Part shown: positions 8,543-16,357 of the stretch, piece after piece
How the letters are laid out: every line of letters starts with the position of its first letter
How positions within the stretch are numbered: the stretch's first letter is position 1
Source: an uncultured Christensenella sp.
GTDB taxonomy: Bacteria; Bacillota; Clostridia; Christensenellales; Borkfalkiaceae
DNA length: 64,000 nt
Direction of reading: 5' to 3'
Assembly: GCA_910577555.1 (NCBI GenBank)
Contig: CAJTLF010000011.1
Span: forward strand, 1 to 64,000
Notes under the pieces: model-generated
What the model was told of the DNA's origin: nothing
Database searches by the model: none
What the model saw: only the letters and a program-made list of their open reading frames with translations
Translations under genes and position numbers: made by a program

Positions 8543-9550
8543 ACTTGTCATTTTATCTATAGCTATACCGTAACCCCTCGTCGGGTCGTTAATAAAAACG
8601 TGGGTAACCGCGCCAATCAATTTGCCGTTCTGGACTATGGGACTTCCGCTCATTCCCTGAACGATTCCGCCCGTTTTTTCGAGCAATTCTTTATCTTCTA
8701 TTTTTATTACGAAATTTCGGTTGTCCTTGTTGTTTTTATCTACCTTTACAATAGATATTTTATATGACTTAGGTTCTTTGCCGTAAACGGTAGAATAAAT
8801 ATACGCCGAACCAATAGTAACTTCGTCAACCGACGCCTTTTCTATTTTAATTAATTTAGCGCAGTTGAAATTATTCGAAAGGTTGCCGTACACTCCGCAC
8901 GCACAATTTATTTTAGCTTCGCCTATCTGCGTACTTTCAAACGCTCCTTTAAGCTCGCCGGGCGCGCCGCGCTGTCCTTTCTTAACGTCGTATATAAGTC
9001 CGTTATAAACCGTTCCGCCGTTTATTTTAACTAAATTGTTGTCTGTATCCGTTACCGGGTGTCCGAGAGAGGCAAACTTACCGTTACTCTTATCAATATA
9101 AGTTACCGTACCTATGCCGTTAATGCTGTCTTTTACCAGAACGCCTATACGCTTGCCGCCGGAAGCTCTGTCCTTTACGGGCTTTACTTCAACCGTGACA
9201 GTTTCGTTACCGCGAAGTAATTCAACTTCATACTTTTTGTAGTCGCGTCCGACGAACGAGTTTACGTCTGAGCATTTATTCACTTCTTCGCCGTTTATCT
9301 TCTCAATTACGTCGCCCGCCTTTATTCCCGCATCGCGGGCGGGACAACTGACGCCGCTTTCCGTAACCACTTCACACAGCCCGATGACTTCCACTTTAGT
9401 CGTACTTAATACGAAACCTGCGGGAAATCCGCCGAGATAAAGTCCGTCGTAGCTGTCTGCCGCCGCCGTGAAAGGCACGCACATAAACGAGCAAATTACT
9501 ATCGTTATTAATAAAATTAACGCCTTAAAAGCCTTTTTCCCAATGAACAT
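8534..9550 (-). CDS. spoIVB: SpoIVB serine peptidase
   Basis: Forespore-secreted serine protease that in B. subtilis cleaves SpoIVFA and so triggers SpoIVFB activation of pro-sigma-K. Residues 8-30 form a signal/anchor segment. A PDZ domain spans about 55-125, with G-I-K-A-G-D-V-I as its ligand-binding turn. The peptidase domain carries His164 (S-L-G-H-P) and Ser301 in G-M-S-G-S-P. At 338 residues it is shorter than the Bacillus protein (about 425) but keeps all parts. A sigma-G-like promoter at 9559-9587 leaves almost no leader. spo0A, the usual neighbour, is not next to it. Confidence 0.93.
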   Translation of the reverse strand: MFIGKKAFKALILLITIVICSFMCVPFTAAADSYDGLYLGGFPAGFVLSTTKVEVIGLCEVVTESGVSCPARDAGIKAGDVIEKINGEEVNKCSDVNSFVGRDYKKYEVELLRGNETVTVEVKPVKDRASGGKRIGVLVKDSINGIGTVTYIDKSNGKFASLGHPVTDTDNNLVKINGGTVYNGLIYDVKKGQRGAPGELKGAFESTQIGEAKINCACGVYGNLSNNFNCAKLIKIEKASVDEVTIGSAYIYSTVYGKEPKSYKISIVKVDKNNKDNRNFVIKIEDKELLEKTGGIVQGMSGSPIVQNGKLIGAVTHVFINDPTRGYGIAIDKMTSSY

Positions 9551-9558
9551 AACAAAAG

Positions 9559-9587
9559 TAATTTGCGCAAAAGATTAAATTGTATAC
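9559..9587 (-). promoter_or_regulatory. Candidate sigma-F/G promoter of spoIVB
   Basis: Minus strand GTATA (9587-9583), 17-nt spacer, CAAATTA (9565-9559), which differs from the sigma-G -10 consensus at one specified position. The element abuts the U-run of the recN terminator, and the start site would be about 2 nt before the spoIVB ATG. Confidence 0.45.
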
Positions 9588-9610
9588 AAAAAAAGACGAC
9601 TTTTGCCGCC
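9588..9610 (-). terminator. Intrinsic terminator after recN
   Basis: The minus-strand RNA stem GGCGGC/GUCGUC (two G-U pairs) with an AAAA loop is followed by U7. It begins 1 nt after the recN stop codon. Confidence 0.7.
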
Positions 9611-9611
9611 T

Positions 9612-11291
9612 TTATTTTTTAAACTGATTTATAAGCTCCTCAGCGTGTTGCCGCGCCGCTGTTGAATTGACGCTACCCGTCAATCGCACTATTTCGCCAA
9701 GCTTGCTCTCTTCGTCGAGTTTTTTAATTTTAGTAAGCGTTTTTCCGCTCTCTTCTTCCTTATATATAAGAAACTGAGCGTCGCTTGCCGCGCAAACCTG
9801 AGCTAAATGCGATACGGCGATAATTTGCGTATCGCGGGCAATCGTTACGAATTTTTCCGCAACGGTTTTTGCCGTGAAACCGCTTATTCCCGCATCTATT
9901 TCATCGAAAATATAAGTGGAAATTCCGTTTACACCTTTTAATATGGTTTTAACCGCAAGCATAAACCGAGACATTTCTCCGCCGCTTATAACCTTATTAA
10001 GCGGTTTTTGCGGCTCGCCCTTATTTGCGGAAAATAAAAATTCAATCTCGTCAGAACCGTTCGCGCTATTGAGATTGGCGTTGCTTTCGTCGTAATCGTT
10101 AAACTTCACTGAAAAAGCCGCGTCGGGAATATTCAAAGATTTAAGTTCCGTAACTACGGATTTACAAAATTCTGCCGCCTGTGTTTTTCTAAGATTGGTC
10201 AATTTAACGCATTCTTTATATATTTCAGCGTCGCATTCAGCTATTTCTGCGGTAAATTTTTCGGTAAGCTCAGCTCCGTCGGAAATCAGTTCGGCTTTTT
10301 CCTTAGCGGCTTGCAAAAATTTAAGAATTTCGCTCTCTTCTGCCCCGTATTTCTTTTTAAGATTTTTAATAAGCGTTATCCGCTCGTCAATTTCCTGCGC
10401 TTCACGCGCGTCGAAATTGAGTTCGCCCGCCAAATCCGCCGCCGTTTCTGAAATATCGGCTAATTCAAGCCCTACACTCTCTATTCTTTCGTATAATTTA
10501 GTATAATTTTCGCTAATCGACGAGATACCGCCCACACCGTGTTTTGCTATCGATATTGCGTCCAGACAACCGTTATCGTCCGTAAACGCGGAACAAACGG
10601 AATTTAAAGCCGTGAGTATTTTTTCCGTGTTGGCAATAAGATTTTGTCTGCTTTTTAATTCATCAAACTCGCCTTCCCTTAAATCGGCGTTTTCTATTTC
10701 GCGTATCTGATAATTCAGAATGTCAAGTTGACGCTCTCTTTCCGCAGGGTCGCCGCCGAGCTTAGCTATTTTGGCTTTTAATTCGCGTTTTCTTGTCAGC
10801 AACCCGTTAAGGCTAGATTTTATTTTTTCAACTTTCTCGCCGAGAAGCCCGTCTACTACCTTCAGTTGGTTATTTTCGCTCAAGAGAAAAAAGTGTTCGC
10901 TCTGCCCGTGAACGTCAACGAGATGCTGGGTCACGCTTTTAAGCATTGCCGCGGAAACGGCGTTACCGTTTATTTTTATTGCTCCCTTGCCGTCATGTCC
11001 GTACCTGCGCGTAATTACTATTTCGCCGTCAGATTCTATATCGAGTTCGTCAAGTGCTTTTATAGCGTCGCTTTTCTCGTCAACGACAAATTCGGCGCGC
11101 ACGGATAATTCCTGCTCGCCGTATCTTATCATAGTTTTATCGGCTTTAGAACCGAGTACGAAATTAATCGAATCGAGAATAACTGATTTACCCGAACCCG
11201 TCTCGCCCGATAAAATATTGAGTTTTTCGTCAAATTCAATATCCGCCGCGGCAATCAGAGCGACGTTTTTGACGCATAATCTCTTTAACAT
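9612..11291 (-). CDS. recN: DNA repair protein RecN
   Basis: SMC-like ATPase acting early in double-strand break repair. Walker A GETGSGKS is at residues 29-36, the ABC signature ISGGEMSRFMLA and Walker B YIFDEIDAG lie in the C-terminal third, and a coiled coil fills about 160-370. Its 559 residues are normal. The start shares one base with the argR stop region, so nadK-argR-recN form one tight unit ending at the terminator at 9588-9610. Confidence 0.96.
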   Translation of the reverse strand: MLKRLCVKNVALIAAADIEFDEKLNILSGETGSGKSVILDSINFVLGSKADKTMIRYGEQELSVRAEFVVDEKSDAIKALDELDIESDGEIVITRRYGHDGKGAIKINGNAVSAAMLKSVTQHLVDVHGQSEHFFLLSENNQLKVVDGLLGEKVEKIKSSLNGLLTRKRELKAKIAKLGGDPAERERQLDILNYQIREIENADLREGEFDELKSRQNLIANTEKILTALNSVCSAFTDDNGCLDAISIAKHGVGGISSISENYTKLYERIESVGLELADISETAADLAGELNFDAREAQEIDERITLIKNLKKKYGAEESEILKFLQAAKEKAELISDGAELTEKFTAEIAECDAEIYKECVKLTNLRKTQAAEFCKSVVTELKSLNIPDAAFSVKFNDYDESNANLNSANGSDEIEFLFSANKGEPQKPLNKVISGGEMSRFMLAVKTILKGVNGISTYIFDEIDAGISGFTAKTVAEKFVTIARDTQIIAVSHLAQVCAASDAQFLIYKEEESGKTLTKIKKLDEESKLGEIVRLTGSVNSTAARQHAEELINQFKK

Positions 11292-11743
11292 CAGCTTAGA
11301 TATTCTTTTAACACTTCCACTACTTCGGCTGTATGGTCGTTGCTGTCAACGATAATCAAAAGGGTATCGTCGCCCGCAACGCTGCCGAGAATTGCATCGA
11401 TATTAAGACTGTCCACGAACACGCCTACCGTTGAGCCATTGCCGCGCATAGTCTTTATAAGTATTAAATTATTTGCGGATTTAATCGCGAGAACGCAACC
11501 TTTGAAAAGGTTGGTCATTCTGTTCGTTACGCTGTCAACGTAGCTGTCGAAGCTTGCATATTTATACTTTTTAGTCGTTCCCGCAACTTTGTAAAGTTTC
11601 AAGTCCTTTACGTCGCGCGAAATGGTCGCCTGTGTTACGTTGAAATTGGCTTTAATCAATTCGTCGCATAACTCTTCCTGCGTATCTATCTCTTTGGTTG
11701 CAATAATTTCAAGAATTTTTTGTTGCCTTAAAGACCTTTGCAT
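11291..11743 (-). CDS. argR: Arginine repressor ArgR/AhrC
   Basis: A 150-residue transcription regulator of arginine metabolism. It has an N-terminal winged helix (about 1-70, with A-T-I-S-R-D at 39-44 as part of the recognition helix) and a C-terminal hexamerisation and arginine-binding domain containing G-S-V-A-G-D-D-T. It joins its neighbours without spacers. Linkage of argR to recN and tlyA is conserved in Bacillota and does not by itself imply arginine control of this operon. Confidence 0.95.
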   Translation of the reverse strand: MQRSLRQQKILEIIATKEIDTQEELCDELIKANFNVTQATISRDVKDLKLYKVAGTTKKYKYASFDSYVDSVTNRMTNLFKGCVLAIKSANNLILIKTMRGNGSTVGVFVDSLNIDAILGSVAGDDTLLIIVDSNDHTAEVVEVLKEYLS

Positions 11744-12546
11744 TATTTACTCCAGATATTTAACTTAATTAAAAGTTTATTGAAAAAGTTTTTATCGTCT
11801 TTGGTTATAAAGGTTACGGCGTGTTTCGCCTTGGTTACGTAGACTGTTTGCCCGTTTTCCACCGTTCCCACAGCTTTTCCGTCGACTATTAGTCCGAGCG
11901 GTGCGGCGGCGTCAAGCGGTTTCAATTTAAGAATAGATTTATCTGAAAATACCACGGGTCGCGAATGCAGAGAATGGGCGCAAATCGGGGTGAGAATAAA
12001 GGCGTTTATATCGGGCGTAAGCACCGAACCGCCAGCGGCAAGAGAATAAGCCGTAGACCCCGTGGGCGTACTTACTATAATGCCGTCCGCCGAAAAATTA
12101 TCCACGGTAGACCCGTCTATTTCTGCGTGAACGCTTACGGTATTAATAAAGTTCTTACCGCTTGTTCCGCGCTGGATAACTAAGTCGTTGAGCGCGTAAT
12201 TGGTATGCTCTCCGCATCTGATTTCAAGCATACTGCGTTTCTGCGTAGCGTAGTTGCCGCTCTTTACCAGATTAATCGCATCGTCGAGCTTGTCCGGCTC
12301 GAACTCGGCTAAAAAACCGACGTGACCGTAATTTATGCCGATTATCTTTACACCGCGCTTTGCGCACTCGGTCGCAACCGTCAAAATAGTGCCGTCGCCG
12401 CCCAATACGAACAATATTTCAAGCCCGTCAAGGTCGGAATAAGATTTAATCTCTCTGCATGGCGACGCGAACGCGGAAGAAAGCTTTTTAACGTAAGGTT
12501 TTTCATCGTTAAAGTATTTTTTGTTGAGATAAATTCCAACCTGCAT
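11743..12546 (-). CDS. nadK: NAD kinase
   Basis: Phosphorylates NAD to NADP in the cytoplasm. The GGDGT motif is at residues 49-53 and the S-A-D-G-I-I-V-S-T-P-T-G-S-T-A-Y segment is present. Its 267 residues are typical of Gram-positive enzymes. It heads the nadK-argR-recN unit. A promoter with a perfect TATAAT box ends 6 nt before the ATG and no Shine-Dalgarno sequence exists, so the message should be leaderless. Confidence 0.95.
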   Translation of the reverse strand: MQVGIYLNKKYFNDEKPYVKKLSSAFASPCREIKSYSDLDGLEILFVLGGDGTILTVATECAKRGVKIIGINYGHVGFLAEFEPDKLDDAINLVKSGNYATQKRSMLEIRCGEHTNYALNDLVIQRGTSGKNFINTVSVHAEIDGSTVDNFSADGIIVSTPTGSTAYSLAAGGSVLTPDINAFILTPICAHSLHSRPVVFSDKSILKLKPLDAAAPLGLIVDGKAVGTVENGQTVYVTKAKHAVTFITKDDKNFFNKLLIKLNIWSK

Positions 12547-12552
12547 AAAAAT

Positions 12553-12581
12553 ATTATATACTCATTTATTCAAAAATGCAA
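12553..12581 (-). promoter_or_regulatory. Sigma-A promoter of nadK
   Basis: Minus strand TTGCAT (12581-12576), 17-nt spacer, TATAAT (12558-12553), then six bases and the ATG at 12546. The start site should coincide with the start codon. Confidence 0.75.
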
Positions 12582-12612
12582 GAATTTTTATGAATATTTT
12601 TTATTAATATAC

Positions 12613-12640
12613 AAAAAAAGCCGTCTTTATAAGCCGACGG
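12613..12640 (-). terminator. Intrinsic terminator after tlyA
   Basis: Minus-strand stem CCGTC/GACGG with a 10-nt loop, then C and T7. The stem overlaps the last codons of tlyA. It separates the OLE-oapA-dxs-tlyA unit from nadK, which has its own promoter. Confidence 0.6.
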
Positions 12641-13388
12641 ATTTTTTTAACTTAGTTAATTGTTCGGGAGCGCCGCCCTTTTCAAGTAAAATAACGAACT
12701 CAATGTTTTTACCTTTTACTATGGGCGCGGCAGTTAATTTTTTTGGAGCCAAATCTACCGAAACAGCAAAATTATAAATTTTTTCTATTATTTTTGCTTT
12801 GATTTTATCGTCACGGACGATGCCGTTTTTTCCTACGCTTCTGCTCTCGCATTCAAACTGCGGTTTTATTAACGCGAATACGTTTTTGCCGTTTTCAAGA
12901 GTATTTGCAACCGCGCCGAGTACGTAAGTCAACGAGATAAAGCTTACGTCTATGACCGCGCCGTCAAGCGCTTCTTCGAACAAATCGCCGTTGAGATTAC
13001 GGGCGTTGAACCCGTCTATTATTACTACGTTTTTACCTTTTAACTTTTCGTCAAGCTGGCTCTGTCCTACGTCGATACAGTATACTTTCTTTGCGCCGTT
13101 TTGCAACAGGCAGTCGGTAAATCCGCCCGTACTTGCTCCTATATCGGCAAAAATTTTATCCTTCACGCAAAAATCAAAATCTTTTAAAGCCTTTGCAAGT
13201 TTAAATCCGCCCGCCGATACGAAATTTTCTTCGGCTTTGATAATTTCAACGGCGTCCCCGTCTTTAACTTCATAAGAACGGGTAACTTTCTTGCCGTTTA
13301 CCAGAACCAGACCTGTATTTACAGCCGTCGCGGCTTTCGTGCGCGAGCCGAATTTTTGCGCGAGATAAACGTCAATTCTCATTTTCAA
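12627..13388 (-). CDS. tlyA: TlyA family rRNA 2'-O-methyltransferase
   Basis: Predicted SAM-dependent 2'-O-methyltransferase of ribosomal RNA, often annotated as haemolysin A. It has an S4 RNA-binding domain (about 1-62) and an FtsJ-like Rossmann domain with the SAM motif A-D-I-G-A-S-T-G-G-F at 81-90. Its 253 residues are slightly shorter than average. The start overlaps the dxs end by about 17 nt. ATGs are available at residues 1 and 3. Confidence 0.92.
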   Translation of the reverse strand: MKMRIDVYLAQKFGSRTKAATAVNTGLVLVNGKKVTRSYEVKDGDAVEIIKAEENFVSAGGFKLAKALKDFDFCVKDKIFADIGASTGGFTDCLLQNGAKKVYCIDVGQSQLDEKLKGKNVVIIDGFNARNLNGDLFEEALDGAVIDVSFISLTYVLGAVANTLENGKNVFALIKPQFECESRSVGKNGIVRDDKIKAKIIEKIYNFAVSVDLAPKKLTAAPIVKGKNIEFVILLEKGGAPEQLTKLKKSVGL

Positions 13389-15105
13389 TTATATAATCCG
13401 CTAAGGCGTCCGCGCTTAACCCCAAATCTTCCATAAGCTCGCTTACTCCGCCCTGCGGTATGAATTTATCGCTATAGGCAAAATTTTTGATTATTTTGCC
13501 GCCGTTTTTATCTGCAAAGTACCCGTTTATCAGTGAACCGAAGCCGCCTATCAGGGCATTGTCTTCAACGGTAATGATAAATTTATCATTTAAGCCGTCA
13601 AGCATATCCCTGTCGAGCGGTTTAACGAACCGCGCGTTAATAACGGTCGGACGGATATTTTTTTCCGAAAGAATTTCCGCGGCTTTGTATGCGAGAGTAA
13701 TCGCCCTTTCACCGCACGCGAGTACGGCGTATTTGCCGTCGCCCGAAAGAAGCTTCTCCCACTTCCCGCACACGATTTTATCGTGCGACCCGTATAAATT
13801 TCTGCCCGAACGCGGATAACGGATTGCCAAAGGCGCGTTAAAATCCGCACTGAATAACAGCATATTTTCGAACTCTTTCACGTCCTTGGGTACGGCAATA
13901 GTAAGATTGGGAACCGAACTCAAAAAAGACAAATCAAATACGCCCTGATGAGTTTCGCCGTCCGCGCCAGAAACTCCCGCCCTGTCTACACAAAGAGTTA
14001 CGGGCAAATTCTGGCTGCAAATATCGATTACTATTTCGTCGTAAGAACGCTGTAAAAAGGTAGAATACACCGCGTAATAGGGCTTTAAACCCTGCGTCGC
14101 CATAGACGCGCAGAGTATAGTCGCGTGTTCTTCGCATATTCCCACGTCCACCGAACGCTCGGGATAACGCCCGAAAAATTCCGAAAGTCCTAAACTCGAA
14201 GTCATTGCGGCGGTTACGGCTACTATCCGCTCGTCCTTTTCCGCAAGATTAATAAGCGTTGAGCCGAGTACCTGCGAATATTCTGTTTCCGCCGAATTGC
14301 CGCCCGATATTCCGTGCGTCATTTCGGGATTTTCTTCGCAGAAAGAATATCCTTTCCCCTTTTTCGTAACTACGTGAAGTATTACGGACTCTGTTTTTAA
14401 GCGTTCCTTTACTTCCTGTAATTTACAAATCATTTTTTCAAGGTCGTTGCCGTCGTAAACGCCGTCGTAAGCAAATCCGAACCGACCGAAAATACTTGAA
14501 TTGCGGGCGTTTTTTTGTTTTCTTTCGTCGTTTTCGCTCAATAACTGAAGATATTCGTGCATACTGCCTACCGTCGGAGCGATAGACATACCGTTATCGT
14601 TAATGATAAGCAAAATACGCGTATTCAGAAGCCGCAAGCTGTTGAACGCTTCGTAAATAAGCCCGTTATTGAAAGAACCGTCGCCGATAAGCGCGATTAC
14701 GTTAAAGTTTTCGCCCTTTATATCCCGCGCTTTGGCAATACCCAAAGCGGCGGAAACGGAAGTACCCGCATGCCCTACGTTATAAAAATCAAACTCGCTC
14801 TCTTCTCTCTTGGGAAAGCCCGAAATACCGCCCTTTTTTCTTAAAGTATTAAAGGCTTTATATCTGCCCGTGAGCAATTTATGCGCGTAGCACTGGTGTC
14901 CCACGTCGAAAACGAGTTTATCATGCGGGAAGTCAAAAACAAAATTGAGCGCAACCGAAAGCTCGACCGCGCCGAGATTCGAAGAAAGATGTCCGCCGTT
15001 TTCAAGCACGGTGGACGTAATCTTTTCCCTTATCTCTTCTGAAAGAGCCAAAAGCTCTTTTAAGGTCATACTTTTGAGTTGCGCTCGCGTTATATTTTCA
15101 AGCAT
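13372..15105 (-). CDS. dxs: 1-Deoxy-D-xylulose-5-phosphate synthase
   Basis: Thiamine diphosphate enzyme that condenses pyruvate and glyceraldehyde 3-phosphate in the first step of the MEP isoprenoid pathway. The ThDP motif begins GDGSFNNG (141-148). The catalytic Glu lies in G-I-C-E-E-H-A and the phosphate-binding region includes D-R-A-G and Y-P-R. At 577 residues it is about 40 shorter than E. coli DXS, as in many Clostridia. Its start codon overlaps the oapA stop (TAATG), which couples it to OLE/oapA. Confidence 0.95.
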   Translation of the reverse strand: MLENITRAQLKSMTLKELLALSEEIREKITSTVLENGGHLSSNLGAVELSVALNFVFDFPHDKLVFDVGHQCYAHKLLTGRYKAFNTLRKKGGISGFPKREESEFDFYNVGHAGTSVSAALGIAKARDIKGENFNVIALIGDGSFNNGLIYEAFNSLRLLNTRILLIINDNGMSIAPTVGSMHEYLQLLSENDERKQKNARNSSIFGRFGFAYDGVYDGNDLEKMICKLQEVKERLKTESVILHVVTKKGKGYSFCEENPEMTHGISGGNSAETEYSQVLGSTLINLAEKDERIVAVTAAMTSSLGLSEFFGRYPERSVDVGICEEHATILCASMATQGLKPYYAVYSTFLQRSYDEIVIDICSQNLPVTLCVDRAGVSGADGETHQGVFDLSFLSSVPNLTIAVPKDVKEFENMLLFSADFNAPLAIRYPRSGRNLYGSHDKIVCGKWEKLLSGDGKYAVLACGERAITLAYKAAEILSEKNIRPTVINARFVKPLDRDMLDGLNDKFIITVEDNALIGGFGSLINGYFADKNGGKIIKNFAYSDKFIPQGGVSELMEDLGLSADALADYIIENEN

Positions 15106-15743
15106 TACCTTTCCCTTTTAAAGAAGGTAGTAAATTTGGCAAAACCGAATACTATCTGCCTGTTGAATTTAATTGCAAAATTTTTGAATATAGCTTTTCC
15201 GCCTACCGTGAACGCGCCTATTGCCGCGCTGACGCCTATCGACGCTATAAGCTCGCCCGTAGTTCCCGCCACTGCTATATGAACCACGAGCGCAGTACCC
15301 GCCGCACCGCTGACGATGCCGCAGATATCGCCTATTACGTCGGCGAAAATGCTCGAAAGCTTTTCGGAATTGCGACACAAAGTAACCGCGCGTTTAGCTC
15401 CCTTAATTTTCTTGGAAGCCATAGCGTGGTACGATTCCGGACTGCACGAGATTATGGCGTTCGCCAAGACGTCGCACCCGATATTCAGTACTAAAAGCAC
15501 AAACAACACCGTTACGCATATTGCGGCGGCACTGTCTTTAACGGCTACTTCCGTTATAAAACTGAATACGACGGTTAAAGCAAACGACATAAAAAAAACC
15601 GAAATACCCCATATAAGCCACGAGTATTTACTGCGTTTTTTATTCTTTTTTCTTTTCCCGCGCTTTATGGTTTTACTTGGCGGGTCGTCCGACGCTTCCG
15701 CGTCTTTAATATTTTTTTCCGTTAATATATCGTTTTCGTCCAT
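15105..15743 (-). CDS. oapA: OLE-associated protein A (membrane partner of OLE RNA)
   Basis: A 212-residue integral membrane protein. A Lys/Arg-rich N-terminal stretch (about 24-39) precedes four hydrophobic segments (about 42-63, 71-97, 139-158, 165-185). A D-x-x-x-D motif (DVIGD, 135-139) follows a conserved-looking N-S-E-K-L-S turn. OapA of Halalkalibacterium halodurans binds OLE RNA and brings it to the membrane. Here the gene sits directly after the structured RNA and before dxs, as in OLE loci. A TTG at 15752 could extend the frame, but the ATG at 15743 is preferred. No Shine-Dalgarno sequence precedes either; the RNA's U8 tract ends 7 nt upstream. The family call rests on topology and locus. 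Confidence 0.8.
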   Translation of the reverse strand: MDENDILTEKNIKDAEASDDPPSKTIKRGKRKKNKKRSKYSWLIWGISVFFMSFALTVVFSFITEVAVKDSAAAICVTVLFVLLVLNIGCDVLANAIISCSPESYHAMASKKIKGAKRAVTLCRNSEKLSSIFADVIGDICGIVSGAAGTALVVHIAVAGTTGELIASIGVSAAIGAFTVGGKAIFKNFAIKFNRQIVFGFAKFTTFFKRER

Positions 15744-15750
15744 AATAATC

Positions 15751-16313
15751 AAAAAAAATGATATAGTGGTTTATATTAAATAAATTTTGCGGCTTAGGTT
15801 CGGTAGGATTTCCCCCGCGCCCGCTTCCCGTCGCCGAAGAAGCAGTTTCCTTTTAAGGGCCCGGATACAAAGTATGACCGAATTACCACTTAGTCCACAC
15901 CGTAATCTCTAATATAAAGACAGTCTAGAATCTTTCATTGACAATTTTCATTGAGCTAATCCTCTTTTGCAACGGACAATTTCAAACAGCAATAGGCACG
16001 CCGCCGTCCGGCCGAACGGAGCTTGCCGTGGGTCTGTTATCCGCTGTCTGTCACTCAAGGCAGGCTACTCTGTACCAAACTTTCGCCTGATAGCAGGTTT
16101 AACGCGCAAAAGTTTAATTCTGCACGCCTCCACGGAAAATGGGGGGGGCTGCGGTATGCCGTTACCTAGCTCCCATAGTCCTTTACTCCCAGCATTCACC
16201 CACTTTTGGCAAAGCAAGCAAACACCAGAAACTTCATCGATATGCCCTTTAACGGTATTTTACCCCCGTCTTCGTTTCAATGAAAATTGACTAGAATACT
16301 GCACCACTATATC
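15751..16313 (-). ncRNA. ole: OLE RNA (ornate large extremophilic RNA)
   Basis: A 563-nt region without a credible reading frame that forms extensive structure. The predicted 5' end GATATAGTGGT (16313-16303) pairs perfectly with ACCACTATATC (15770-15760), and that helix is followed by A and U8. An internal 13-bp long-range helix joins 16289-16277 to 15954-15942. A 21-nt hairpin lies at 15843-15823. A C8 run sits at about 16148-16141. Size, its own strong promoter, the downstream oapA-like gene and the ispA-dxs-tlyA-argR-recN setting all match OLE RNA as known from H. halodurans, where it forms a membrane ribonucleoprotein linked to cold, alcohol and Mg2+ stress. OapB and OapC are not in the window. 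Confidence 0.87.
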
Positions 16314-16319
16314 GTTATC

Positions 16320-16348
16320 ATTATATCATATGCAAAAAATCTTGTCAA
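16320..16348 (-). promoter_or_regulatory. Consensus sigma-A promoter of OLE RNA
   Basis: Minus strand TTGACA (16348-16343), 17-nt spacer, TATAAT (16325-16320), a perfect consensus. The predicted start at about 16313 is the first base of the terminal helix. It lies between the ispA stop and the RNA, so OLE can be made independently of the upstream genes. Confidence 0.88.
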
Positions 16349-16357
16349 CAGCTTTTA

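Noticed and set aside
15967..16290. Open frame of 107 residues within the OLE region
   Set aside because: It lies on the opposite strand to the promoter, has no SD, and its sequence shows no protein-like pattern; the RNA structure explains the region.
15751..16313. Group II intron or large riboswitch as explanation of the structured region
   Set aside because: No domain V-like hairpin, no intron ends and no aptamer core were seen; OLE fits size, ends, promoter and neighbours.
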